From the NCBI RefSeq assembly GCF_001428125.1, contig NZ_LMSM01000001.1, forward strand, positions 311,306-375,305: a stretch of 64,000 nt of DNA, given 5' to 3'. The notes below the pieces were generated by a model, which searched no databases, was not told where the DNA came from, and saw only the letters and a list, made by a program, of their open reading frames with translations. Position numbers and translations under genes: made by a program. The DNA comes from Nocardioides sp. Soil774. GTDB lineage: Bacteria > Actinomycetota > Actinomycetes > Propionibacteriales > Nocardioidaceae. Of this stretch, positions 1-7,454 are shown in pieces (position 1 is the first letter of the stretch; every line of letters starts with the position of its first letter).

Positions 1-52
1 GCTCCTGCACTGCGGCGCGCAGCTCGTCGAGGTCGACGTCGAAGGCCGTCAT
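1..52 (-). CDS. N-terminus of a small WXG100-type protein (partial)
   Basis: Only the first 17 codons lie inside the window, beginning MTAFDVDLDELRAAVQE; the rest runs off the left edge. Its ATG overlaps the TGA of the next upstream gene by four bases (ATGA), so the two are translationally coupled. The acidic, helix-forming start and the pairing with a WXG100 protein suggest the second member of a WXG100 heterodimer, the small helical hairpin proteins handled by type VII (ESX) secretion systems. The identification rests on position and length of the visible part only, since the W-x-G turn is not in view. Confidence 0.45.
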   Translation of the reverse strand, partial: MTAFDVDLDELRAAVQE

Positions 53-366
53 CCGAGCCGGCCCGCCAGGTCGGCGGAGTGCACCTCGGCCGTCGCATCG
101 GTGTCGAGGAGGTCGCGACGAGCGAGGTCCACCGCGCCGAGCAGCGCCGACAGGGCGTCGACGACGTCGCACGCCGCACCGTCCCACTCCGCCCAGCGCG
201 ACGCGAAGTGGGTGGCGGCGTCGCCGCGCCACGACGAGAGCAGCGCGTCGACGCAGGCCTCGGCGGTGCGCCGGCGCTCGTCGAGCTCGGCCAGCCGGGC
301 GGACAGGGTGGACGACGCGGCCTGGTGTGCGGCGCGGTCGAGGGCGAGGTCTCCCGAGATGATCAT
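49..366 (-). CDS. WXG100 family protein (ESAT-6-like)
   Basis: A 105-residue, almost wholly helical protein with a central W-R-G turn (SSWRGDAATHF, about residues 44-54) flanked by two amphipathic helices. This is the architecture of WXG100/ESAT-6 proteins, which dimerise as four-helix bundles and are exported by ESX/type VII systems or serve as N-terminal docking modules. I chose the ATG at 366 because the upstream part of the same open frame has shadow-frame composition. It overlaps the next gene downstream by four bases. No EccC ATPase or other secretion component is in view, so whether it is secreted cannot be judged here. Confidence 0.75.
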   Translation of the reverse strand: MIISGDLALDRAAHQAASSTLSARLAELDERRRTAEACVDALLSSWRGDAATHFASRWAEWDGAACDVVDALSALLGAVDLARRDLLDTDATAEVHSADLAGRLG

Positions 367-430
367 GGGCTCGATCGTCGCGACCCCGACGCCGCGGCGA
401 CAGCCCCGCGCAGACATCTGTGGACAGCGC

Positions 431-919
431 TCAGTTGAGCACGACGATCCCTGCGTTGAGCGCCGTGGCGAAGCACGTCCACGCCAGGTAGGGCACGAGC
501 AGCCAGGCCGCGGTGCGGGACGTGCGCCACGCGAGGACGACGAGCGCGGCGACGAGCACGTCGAGGGCGACGATGTCGACGAGCGCCAGGACGTAACGGT
601 CGGCGGAGAAGAACAGCGGCGTCCACGCGAGGTTGAGCACGAGCTGCGCGGCCCACAGCCACAGCACGCCGTCCCAGCCACGGGCGCGCCACAGCAGCCA
701 CCCGGCGACCGCGATGAAGAGGTAGAGCACCGACCAGACCGGGCCGAAGAGCCACGGCGGCGGGGCGAAAGCCGGCAGCTCGAGGGCGCGATAGGTCGCC
801 TGGGCCGACGACGCCGCGAGCCCGCCGACACCCGCGACGACGGTGACCGCCACCAGGAACGGGAGCACCGTCCACCACTGGCGGGCGGGCCGCGCGAGGG
901 GCAGGTCCCGGGAGCTCAT
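431..919 (-). CDS. tspO: TspO/MBR family membrane protein
   Basis: A 162-residue protein with five predicted membrane helices and the TspO signature: an aromatic/proline-rich stretch (APPPWLFGPVWSVLYLF, about residues 51-67) followed by NLAWTPLFF (about 97-105). TspO/MBR proteins are tryptophan-rich membrane proteins that bind porphyrins and cholesterol and are linked to tetrapyrrole and redox stress control. Length is usual for the family. It stands alone between the WXG100 pair and a divergent DUF2945 gene. A second, more divergent TspO-like gene lies at 61.6 kb. The box CATGAT lies six bases before the ATG, a weak match to the leaderless promoters elsewhere in the window. Confidence 0.9.
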   Translation of the reverse strand: MSSRDLPLARPARQWWTVLPFLVAVTVVAGVGGLAASSAQATYRALELPAFAPPPWLFGPVWSVLYLFIAVAGWLLWRARGWDGVLWLWAAQLVLNLAWTPLFFSADRYVLALVDIVALDVLVAALVVLAWRTSRTAAWLLVPYLAWTCFATALNAGIVVLN

Positions 920-1072
920 GCGCCCATCATGCCCACCCGGCCCACGCAGGAGGCCGCGCTCAGGCGCGTCGTCGGGCCTTCAGCACGGTGACCCGCGGAT
1001 CCGCTCCAAGCGGATGCACGTCCGCTCCTGAAGGCCGGCCGATCCCTTGGCCCGCGGTGGCACGGTGGGTCC

Positions 1073-1285
1073 ATGGCGATCCGCACCGGCACCGACGTGA
1101 AGTGGAAGTGGGGCTCCTCGTGGGCCGAGGGCACGGTCAAGGAGGTGCACCACGAGGAGGTCTCCCGCACGACCAAGGGAGAGAAGGTGACCCGCAAGGG
1201 CTCCGACGACGACCCGGCCTACGTCATCGAGCAGGAGGACGGCACCACGGTCCTCAAGCTCCAGAGCGAGGTCGAGCGGGCCTGA
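1073..1285 (+). CDS. DUF2945 / HVA1 small basic protein
   Basis: A 70-residue hydrophilic, charged protein starting MAIRTGTDVKWKWG and containing the ETGxG-like small beta-barrel pattern of the DUF2945 (hypervirulence-associated protein, TUDOR-like) family: KWKWGSSWAEGTV, then a lysine/threonine-rich loop, then DDPAYVIEQEDGTTVLKLQSEV. The function of the family is unknown; the fold suggests a small SH3/TUDOR barrel. The start codon is the first ATG. CACGGT lies six bases before it, a weak match to the leaderless -10 rule. The gene ends 25 bases before the photolyase. Confidence 0.75.
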   Translation: MAIRTGTDVKWKWGSSWAEGTVKEVHHEEVSRTTKGEKVTRKGSDDDPAYVIEQEDGTTVLKLQSEVERA

Positions 1286-1297
1286 GGCCCGCCTGCC

Positions 1298-1303
1298 TAG
1301 GCT
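1298..1303 (+). promoter_or_regulatory. -10 box TAGGCT of a leaderless transcript (photolyase)
   Basis: TAGGCT followed by seven bases and then the ATG at 1311. The spacing predicts transcription starting at or next to the start codon. No Shine-Dalgarno sequence precedes the ATG. Confidence 0.65.
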
Positions 1304-1310
1304 GGCCGGC

Positions 1311-2780
1311 ATGACCACCCGCTGGCTCTTCGGCGACCAGCTGGGCCCGCACTTCGTCGACGACCACCGCGGCCCGCTGCTGATGGTCGAGTCCCTCGGC
1401 GTCTTCCGCCGCCGCCGGTTCCACCGCGCCAAGGCGCACCTCGTGCTGAGCGCGATGCGGCACCGTGCGGCCGAGCTCGAGCGGCTCACCTACGTCCGCG
1501 CCGAGACCTACGCCGAGGTCGTGGGCGAGGTCGACGACGTCGAGGTGCTGCACCCCACGTCGTACGCCGCCCTCGGGCTGGTCGAGCGCCTCGGCGCCAC
1601 CGTGCTCCCGGCGCGGGGGTTCGCCACGGCCCGCGACGACTTCGAGCGCTGGGCCGAGGGCCGCGGCCCCAAGCGCCTGCTCATGGAGGACTTCTACCGC
1701 CGCGCGCGGCTGGCCCACGGCGTGCTGCTCGACGGCGGCGAGCCCGCCGGCGGGAGGTGGAACTTCGACCACGACAACCGCGAGCCACCCCCGAAGGGCG
1801 CGACGTCGCTCGGCGTCACCGACCCGTGGTGGCCCACCGAGGACGACATCGACGCCGAGGTGCGCGACGACCTCGACCGCTGGGAGCGTGAGGAGGGCAT
1901 CGAGACGATCGGGCGCGACGGCCCGCGCCGCTTCGCCGCGACCCGGCGCGAGGCGCTGGCCGCCCTCGAGGTCTTCGTCGAGCACCGGCTGCCGGAGTTC
2001 GGCCGCCACGAGGACGCGATCCTCGAGGGCGACGACTGGATGGCCCACAGCCTGATCAGCGCGCCTCTCAACCTCGGCCTGCTCGACCCTCTCGAGGTCG
2101 TCGAGCGCGCGGAAGCGGCGTACCGCAGCGGTGCAGCGCCCATCGCCAGCGTCGAGGGCTTCGTCCGCCAGGTCATCGGCTGGCGCGACTACGTCTGGCA
2201 CCTCTACTGGCACCAGGGCGAGGGCTACCGCCGCGAGAACGCGTTGCGCGCCACCGAGCGGCTGCCGCAGTGGTTCGCCGAGCTCGACGCCGACGCCACC
2301 GATGCGCGGTGCCTGTCGCACACCCTCGACCGCGTCGCCGAGCACGGCTGGGTGCACCACATCCCGCGGCTGATGGTGCTGGGCTCGTACGCCCTCCAGC
2401 GCGGCTGGGCGCCGACGCAGGTGACCGACTGGTTCCACCGGGCCTTCGTCAACGGCTACGACTGGGTGATGGTGCCCAACATCGTGGGCATGTCGCAGCA
2501 CGCCGACGGCGGGGTGATGGCGACCAAGCCCTACACGTCGGGCGGCGCCTACATCAACACGATGTCCGACCACTGCGGCTCGTGCCGCTTCGACCCCAAG
2601 GTGCGCGTCGGTGACGACGCCTGCCCCTTCACCGCCGGCTACTGGTGGTTCCTCGACCGGCACCGCGAGACCTTCGCGGGCAACCACCGCATGGCACGCG
2701 CGGTCAACGGCCTCGACCGGCTCAAGGACCTCGATGCCCTCCTCGAGCAGGAGGACGCGCGGGGCAACCGCGCGCCGTGA
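1311..2780 (+). CDS. Fe-S cluster bacterial cryptochrome/photolyase (PhrB/CryB type)
   Basis: A 489-residue member of the deoxyribodipyrimidine photolyase-related family (FeS-BCP). These flavoproteins repair UV (6-4) photoproducts or act as light sensors, with FAD, a ribolumazine antenna and a 4Fe-4S cluster. The N-terminal antenna domain begins RWLFGDQLGPHF; the C-terminal FAD domain contains the WRDYVWHLYW and GYDWVMVPNIVGMSQHADGG stretches. Four cysteines at about residues 334, 422, 425 and 438 have spacings 88, 3 and 13, the same as I recall for the cluster ligands of Agrobacterium PhrB. The length is typical. The ATG is fixed by a TAGGCT box seven bases upstream. The gene stands alone; light- or UV-related partners are not adjacent. 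Confidence 0.93.
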   Translation: MTTRWLFGDQLGPHFVDDHRGPLLMVESLGVFRRRRFHRAKAHLVLSAMRHRAAELERLTYVRAETYAEVVGEVDDVEVLHPTSYAALGLVERLGATVLPARGFATARDDFERWAEGRGPKRLLMEDFYRRARLAHGVLLDGGEPAGGRWNFDHDNREPPPKGATSLGVTDPWWPTEDDIDAEVRDDLDRWEREEGIETIGRDGPRRFAATRREALAALEVFVEHRLPEFGRHEDAILEGDDWMAHSLISAPLNLGLLDPLEVVERAEAAYRSGAAPIASVEGFVRQVIGWRDYVWHLYWHQGEGYRRENALRATERLPQWFAELDADATDARCLSHTLDRVAEHGWVHHIPRLMVLGSYALQRGWAPTQVTDWFHRAFVNGYDWVMVPNIVGMSQHADGGVMATKPYTSGGAYINTMSDHCGSCRFDPKVRVGDDACPFTAGYWWFLDRHRETFAGNHRMARAVNGLDRLKDLDALLEQEDARGNRAP

Positions 2781-2808
2781 AGCACTGACCCCGGGCCGCG
2801 ACCAGCGA

Positions 2809-2814
2809 TAGCGT
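2809..2814 (+). promoter_or_regulatory. -10 box TAGCGT of a leaderless transcript
   Basis: TAGCGT, six bases, then ATG at 2821. It lies in the 40-base gap after the photolyase, so the downstream gene has its own promoter. Confidence 0.6.
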
Positions 2815-2820
2815 CCGCAC

Positions 2821-3369
2821 ATGGAGCTCCCCTTCGTCCTCAACGCCGTCCCCGGCCTGGTGCGCGTCGACTACCGCCGCAACACCGACCCGGCGTCGGT
2901 CGGGTGCCAGCCCGACACCGTCGACTACCCGATCTGCACGGCCACGGTCGAGCGGCCCTTCCGCGGCTACGACTCCCTGATGGGCTGGGTGCAGCTGGTG
3001 CGCTCCGACGACAACGAGAGCGGCGGGGAGCGGTTCGAGATGGACCCGCTCGCCTTCCTGGGCGACCAGGCGCTCCCCTACTGCTGGCTCGGGCTCAACC
3101 CCACGCTGTTCGACGCGCCGTCGCGCTCGCCGCGCGTCGACATGGACTGGATGGCCCACAGCTTCCTCTGCGTCCCCGACGACGTGGGCAACGGGCTGGA
3201 GGCGCGGCCGATGCTGGGCTTCTCGTGGGGCTTCGTCGCACGGGGCGGTGAGATCACGCTCGTCCCGCCGGCCGTGCTGGGCGACGCCGACTGGGACTCG
3301 CACCTCGACACCCTGCGCGAGCGCCACCCGCTGTGGCACTTCTCGCCGGGGCTCGCCGACCTGTCCTGA
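2821..3369 (+). CDS. Conserved hypothetical protein, beta-rich
   Basis: A 182-residue soluble protein, with no signal peptide or membrane segment. It has many aromatic residues and prolines and beta-strand-like stretches (FVLNAVPGLVRVDYRR, GYDSLMGWVQLVR, MDWMAHSFLCVPDD, MLGFSWGFVARGGEITL). I do not recognise the family and see no catalytic motif. Codon use matches its neighbours. The start is set by the TAGCGT box six bases before the ATG. It converges on the GH26-like gene with a nine-base gap, and a short inverted repeat spans the two stops. Confidence 0.6.
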   Translation: MELPFVLNAVPGLVRVDYRRNTDPASVGCQPDTVDYPICTATVERPFRGYDSLMGWVQLVRSDDNESGGERFEMDPLAFLGDQALPYCWLGLNPTLFDAPSRSPRVDMDWMAHSFLCVPDDVGNGLEARPMLGFSWGFVARGGEITLVPPAVLGDADWDSHLDTLRERHPLWHFSPGLADLS

Positions 3370-3383
3370 GGCCGCACCTCAGG
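3365..3383. terminator. Inverted repeat between convergent genes
   Basis: CCTGAGG and CCTCAGG separated by five bases, covering the stop codons of the two convergent genes. It could form a hairpin in either transcript. There is no T run, as is usual in GC-rich actinobacteria. Confidence 0.45.
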
Positions 3384-4737
3384 CCCGCTTGCGGGTGAGC
3401 CGCAGCGCCGCCCACGCCCCACCGACCAGCACCAGGCCGAGCGGGATCCAGCGCCACGCGACGGTGCCGTCGTCGGTCTTGCCCCCGCTGTCGTCGTCGC
3501 TCGCTGCCGGCCCGGCCGACGCGGTCTGCGCGGTGTCCGCCACGACGCGGGTGACCGGCCCGAGCCGGACCGTCGAGGCATCGAGGTCGTGGCGCAGCGC
3601 GCTGGCGAGCGCCGGGGTGTGCGTGGCGCGCCAGTCGGCGACGTCGTCGTCGATCTCGGCCTCGGGACGGGTGAGCTCCAACCAGCTGATCGCGCCGATC
3701 GCGGGATGGTCGGCGACCGCAGCCAGCACCTGGCGCCACCACGCGCGCTTGAGCCGCAGCTCGCCGGCGCCGCGCTCGCTGGCGGTGTCGTAGAGCGCGG
3801 AGGTCTCCACGAGCATCGGTCGACCCGACGTGGCGTAGCGGTCGTAGAACGACGTACGCCGCTGGCGCGTGCCGTAGCCGAAGCTGTCGTCGAGCCGGGC
3901 CTCGAGCTCGCCGGCGCCGGGGACCGCGTTGTTGCCGAAGTGCTGGCGGTCGCCGTAGTGGTAGAGCGAGAGGCCCACCCAGTCGACGTGGCGCTCGCCG
4001 GGGAAGTAGGGGGCGTAGGGGTCGTCGCCGTCGTCGACCGTGCCGTCGCGGTCGGTGTCGAGGACCCCGGCCACGCGCCCGCCGGCGGACTCGACCGCGC
4101 CGTAGGAGCGGCCGAACGGGTAGCCCGCGCCGTAGGCCGGCGCCCACACCATCTCCGCGTGGGGCGCGTCGCTGACCTCCGAGGCGTGCACGGCCTCGGC
4201 GACCGTGCGGAACGCGGAGACGTAGCGCTGGGGCTGCTGGCCCCAGATGGTCCACGAGCCGTTCATCTCCGGGGCGAAGCGCACCAGGAAGTGGGTGTCG
4301 AGATCGTCGTGCAGCGCGGCGAGGTCGGTGGCCAGCACCTCGGCGTCATCGCGGGTCAGCGAGGTGAGCGCGACCTGCGGCTCGAGGGTGAGCAGCGCGA
4401 CCGCGCCCTGGCCCGAGGCCGCCTCGGCGAACGACGCGAGGTAGCCGCGGTCGTCCTCGGTCAGCGGGTAGTGCACCCGCTGGGCGTAGAGCGAGGGCGT
4501 CTCCCCGAGCCGCTCCGCGTAGTCGGCGGGCCGGTCCTGCTCCCAGTCCAGTCCGGGGCCGAACCACGGCTCGCCGGCCATCGGGGACGGCGCCGCCTCG
4601 CCTGCCGGCCCGGCCACCGCCGGCGCGCCGGGTGCGGCGAGCGCGACCGCGGCCACCGCGGCCGCGAGGAGCCCGCGCGGGGACGGCGTACGCCAGCAGC
4701 GGCTCAGTCGGCGGTCCGCCGGCACACGAGCCTCCAC
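3379..4737 (-). CDS. Secreted, membrane-anchored GH26-like glycosidase
   Basis: About 452 residues: a basic start, a hydrophobic alanine-rich signal segment (about residues 19-42), a TIM-barrel-like catalytic domain, a low-complexity linker and a C-terminal membrane helix followed by RLTRKRA. RFAPEMNGSW (Glu about 157) and MLVETSAL (Glu about 311) match the acid/base and nucleophile strands of glycoside hydrolase family 26 (beta-mannanase clan). A loop at about 227-240 (DTDRDGTVDDGDDP) has the spacing of a dockerin/EF-hand calcium site. The GTG at 4737 overlaps the kinase gene by 34 bases; a GTG four codons later is also possible. It is last in the phosphatase-GT2-STAS-kinase operon and would act outside the cell on the polymer that the GT2 makes. 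Substrate is inferred. Confidence 0.75.
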   Translation of the reverse strand: MEARVPADRRLSRCWRTPSPRGLLAAAVAAVALAAPGAPAVAGPAGEAAPSPMAGEPWFGPGLDWEQDRPADYAERLGETPSLYAQRVHYPLTEDDRGYLASFAEAASGQGAVALLTLEPQVALTSLTRDDAEVLATDLAALHDDLDTHFLVRFAPEMNGSWTIWGQQPQRYVSAFRTVAEAVHASEVSDAPHAEMVWAPAYGAGYPFGRSYGAVESAGGRVAGVLDTDRDGTVDDGDDPYAPYFPGERHVDWVGLSLYHYGDRQHFGNNAVPGAGELEARLDDSFGYGTRQRRTSFYDRYATSGRPMLVETSALYDTASERGAGELRLKRAWWRQVLAAVADHPAIGAISWLELTRPEAEIDDDVADWRATHTPALASALRHDLDASTVRLGPVTRVVADTAQTASAGPAASDDDSGGKTDDGTVAWRWIPLGLVLVGGAWAALRLTRKRA

Positions 4738-5138
4738 TGGTTGCAGCCGTCGACCCGGTCGTAGCCGACCTCGTCGACGGCGGCGACGGCGAGCGCGAGG
4801 CCGCGGCCCGAGGTCGCGTCCGCGTCGGGCATGGTCACCGCGCCGAGGTCGAGCGACGCGGGCACGCCGTTGTCGGAGAGCACTGCCTCGACCCGGTCGG
4901 CGGACATGCTCAGCTCGACGGTCAGCATGCGGCCGCGACGGTCGGCGTCGAGGGCGAAGGCGTGCTCCACGATGTTGGCCACGACCTCCACGACCGCCAG
5001 CTCGAGGCGCAGCCGGTCGGCGGGCGAGACCGACTCGTCGTGGGCCCAGAAGGCAGCCAGCCGGTCCTGGACGAGGTCGAGGCTCTCCGGCTCGACGGGG
5101 GCCTCGAAGGTCTCGGAGACCACCTCGGCCTCAGCCAT
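4704..5138 (-). CDS. RsbW-like anti-sigma factor / STAS serine kinase
   Basis: A 144-residue GHKL ATPase of the RsbW/SpoIIAB type (HATPase_c_2). The N box is ELAVVEVVANIVEHAFA, the G1 box SDNGVPA and the G2 box GRGLALAVAAVDEVGYD. Such proteins bind either a sigma factor or a STAS antagonist, which they phosphorylate on serine. I chose the ATG at 5138 over the GTG at 5147; it overlaps the STAS stop by eight bases. The adjacent STAS and SpoIIE genes supply the antagonist and its phosphatase, making a full partner switch. No sigma factor gene is nearby, so the controlled partner may be a sigma factor elsewhere or the GT2 enzyme. That is inference. Confidence 0.88.
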   Translation of the reverse strand: MAEAEVVSETFEAPVEPESLDLVQDRLAAFWAHDESVSPADRLRLELAVVEVVANIVEHAFALDADRRGRMLTVELSMSADRVEAVLSDNGVPASLDLGAVTMPDADATSGRGLALAVAAVDEVGYDRVDGCNQWRLVCRRTAD

Positions 5139-5466
5139 GGAAGGCACTCTCCACGTCGTCGCGCGGGCGCAGCACCTTGTCGAGGTTGGTCAGCCTGAAG
5201 ACCGTCATGACCGACTCGGTGGGGCGCGCGATGCGCAGGTCGCCCCCGGCCTGCCGGGCGGTCTTGAGCCCGGCGACGAGCGCGCCGAGGGCGGAGGAGT
5301 CGAGGAAGGTGGTCTCGGCCAGGTCGACCACGATGCGCGGCGTGCCGCTGTCCACCAGCCCGGTGAGGGTCTCGCGCAGCTCGCGGGCGGCGACCATGTT
5401 GAGCCGGCCCCGCGGCACCACGACCCCGATGCCGTCGTCGGTCGTGCGGACGTCGAACTCGATCAT
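5131..5466 (-). CDS. STAS-domain anti-sigma factor antagonist (RsbV/SpoIIAA type)
   Basis: A 111-residue single STAS domain starting MIEFDVRTTDDGIGVVVPRG. The conserved helix-start loop FLDSSALGAL carries the serine that RsbW-type kinases phosphorylate. When dephosphorylated by a SpoIIE-type phosphatase such a protein binds the kinase and releases its partner. The ATG overlaps the TGA of the GT2 gene by four bases and its own end overlaps the kinase start by eight, so phosphatase, GT2, antagonist and kinase are made as one coupled set. The length is normal for the family. Confidence 0.9.
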   Translation of the reverse strand: MIEFDVRTTDDGIGVVVPRGRLNMVAARELRETLTGLVDSGTPRIVVDLAETTFLDSSALGALVAGLKTARQAGGDLRIARPTESVMTVFRLTNLDKVLRPRDDVESAFHG

Positions 5467-7454
5467 GCTGCTCCTTCTTCGGACGGACGGGGGGTGAGGA
5501 CGCGGGCGTCCGGCTCGGGCTCGAAGCCGCGGTAGCGCACGGCCTTGATGATGACCGAGAAGATGACCAGGTCGAACACGACCCAGACCATGTTGAAGAT
5601 CGTGCCGAACGGGCTCGCGTGACCCAGCGCGAGGCGTACGCCGCCGGCGACGAGCGCGAGGCACAGCAGGCCCATCGCCACGAGCTGCGGGCGGACCAGG
5701 TCCCACCGCGGGCCGGTGTGCTCCCGCTTCTCCTTCGGCGTCACCGCGAAGTCGAGCGAGCGCCCCAAGTAGACGTTGCCGAAGGCCGAGGTGAACGAGC
5801 GGATCCAGACCGGGAACAGCGCGAGGGAGTACTGCTGGCCGCGCCACGTGGGCCGGCCGTCGGCGACGACGAAGAACAGCAGCTGGTTGACGAGCAGGAA
5901 CGGCACCAGGCGGACGAAGAAGTCGGTGCTGAGGGCCTGCACCGGGAGCACGCCCAGGGTGAGGTAGGCGATGGGGGCCGCGATGTAGACGAGCGCGGCG
6001 AAGCCGGACAGGTAGGTCCACATCGTCGCGAAGTACATGAGCTTCTGCGCGAGGGTCAGGCCCTTCTGCACGAGCGGGTTCTCCCGGAACATCACCTGCG
6101 CCGTGCCCTGAGCCCAGCGCAGCCGCTGCGTGAGCATGGTCTGCAGGTCCTCCGGCGCGAGGCCCTCGGCGAGGATCTCGTCGTGGTAGGCCGAGCGCCA
6201 GCCCAGGCCGTGCATCCGCATGCAGGTGGCCATGTCCTCGGTCACCGAGATCGTGGCCATCGGCATGACCGGCTGGGCCTCGCCGCTGCGGTCGACGTCG
6301 ATCGCGCGGACCAGCGCCTCGACCGTCTCGACCGCGCCGAGCGGCGACCACTCGCGGTCGGCGAGCTGGCGCAGCGCGGTCTCGTCGATGGTGGCCAGGC
6401 TGATGTCGGGGGCCTCGGCGAGCTGGTCCAGCCCGGCGATGATCGCCAGGTCGTCGTGCAGGGCCTGCAGGTCGGAGTCGACCAGGGCGCGCCGGGTCGC
6501 CGCGACCCGCTTCTGGAAGCGGTAGGTGACGTCGAAGAGGGCCTCGCCGCGGTCGAGGTCGCGACGTGCGCGGGCGATGTCGTAGGCGATCTCCTCCAGC
6601 GCCCGGCGTACGCCGTCCTCGTCGGGGCCGAGGTCCTTGCGGGCCTGGCCGATCACGGCGTCGGCGGTCCTGAGCGCGCGGCGCACCCCGACCTCGATCT
6701 CCCCGGCGTAGCGGGCGATCCCGATCTGCATGAGCGCCTCGCGGCGGATGACGGCGTTGGACCCGCAGAAGAAGGCGGCGTTCCAGCCGTCCTTGCCCTC
6801 CTGGATGGGGCCGTAGAACAGGGGCGCCTGGCTGCCGAGCGGGTCGTCGTCGGGCACGTTGACGAAGTACTGCGGGGTCTGGACCAGACCCATCCGCTCG
6901 TCGCGGAAGTAACCGAGCGTGCGGTCGAGGATCTCGGGCTTGGGCACCATGTCGGCGTCGAGGATGAGGAGGAACTCGCCCTCGGTGGCCTCGAGCGCGT
7001 TGTTGAGGTTGCCGGCCTTGGCGTGGCGCGGCATGCCGGCCCAGTCGGCCGAGCGGGTGATCCAGCCGATCCCCTCGGCCTCGGCGCGGGCCCGCAGCTC
7101 GGCACGGTTGCCGTCGTCCAGGATCCACGTGCGGTGGGGGTAGGTGATGCGCTGCGCCGCGCGCGCGGTGTCGAGCACGAGGTCGAGGGGCTCGTTGTAG
7201 GTCGCGATGAAGACGTCGACGCTCAGCCCGGGCTCCGGCTCCGGGGGCTCGCCGCGGCCCTTGAGCCGCCACACGGTCATGCCGAAGAGGAGCGAGTCGA
7301 CGAGGCTGTAGGTCTCGGCGATGACGAGGGGGACCGCGATCCACCAGGCGTCCCAGTTGACCGAGAACAGCCACCGCCACACGACGTAGTTGACGCCGAG
7401 GACCGCCGTGACGAGCGCGACGACCCGGACGACGGCGCGGCGTGCTGGGCTCAC
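5463..7454 (-). CDS. Cellulose-synthase-like family 2 glycosyltransferase with a large insertion
   Basis: A 663-residue membrane processive glycosyltransferase. Two N-terminal membrane helices precede the GT2 domain: SVDVFIATYNEP, ILDDGNRAEL, LILDADM (metal-binding D-x-D, about residue 167), VTEDMA (catalytic TED, about 405-407) and QRLRWAQG (Q-x-x-R-W, about 438-442). Five or more membrane helices follow. Between NAVIRREAL (about 240) and TED lie about 160 residues, against about 20 in bacterial cellulose synthases; the extra part is charged and helix-rich. No PilZ domain is visible. The GTG at 7454 overlaps the phosphatase stop (GTGA). Its place inside a partner-switch operon suggests post-translational or expression control of exopolysaccharide synthesis. 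The polymer made is unknown. Confidence 0.88.
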   Translation of the reverse strand: MSPARRAVVRVVALVTAVLGVNYVVWRWLFSVNWDAWWIAVPLVIAETYSLVDSLLFGMTVWRLKGRGEPPEPEPGLSVDVFIATYNEPLDLVLDTARAAQRITYPHRTWILDDGNRAELRARAEAEGIGWITRSADWAGMPRHAKAGNLNNALEATEGEFLLILDADMVPKPEILDRTLGYFRDERMGLVQTPQYFVNVPDDDPLGSQAPLFYGPIQEGKDGWNAAFFCGSNAVIRREALMQIGIARYAGEIEVGVRRALRTADAVIGQARKDLGPDEDGVRRALEEIAYDIARARRDLDRGEALFDVTYRFQKRVAATRRALVDSDLQALHDDLAIIAGLDQLAEAPDISLATIDETALRQLADREWSPLGAVETVEALVRAIDVDRSGEAQPVMPMATISVTEDMATCMRMHGLGWRSAYHDEILAEGLAPEDLQTMLTQRLRWAQGTAQVMFRENPLVQKGLTLAQKLMYFATMWTYLSGFAALVYIAAPIAYLTLGVLPVQALSTDFFVRLVPFLLVNQLLFFVVADGRPTWRGQQYSLALFPVWIRSFTSAFGNVYLGRSLDFAVTPKEKREHTGPRWDLVRPQLVAMGLLCLALVAGGVRLALGHASPFGTIFNMVWVVFDLVIFSVIIKAVRYRGFEPEPDARVLTPRPSEEGAA

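Noticed and set aside
1254-2843. A 529-codon minus-strand frame opposite the photolyase
   Set aside because: Antisense shadow; the plus strand has the conserved photolyase sequence and cluster cysteines.
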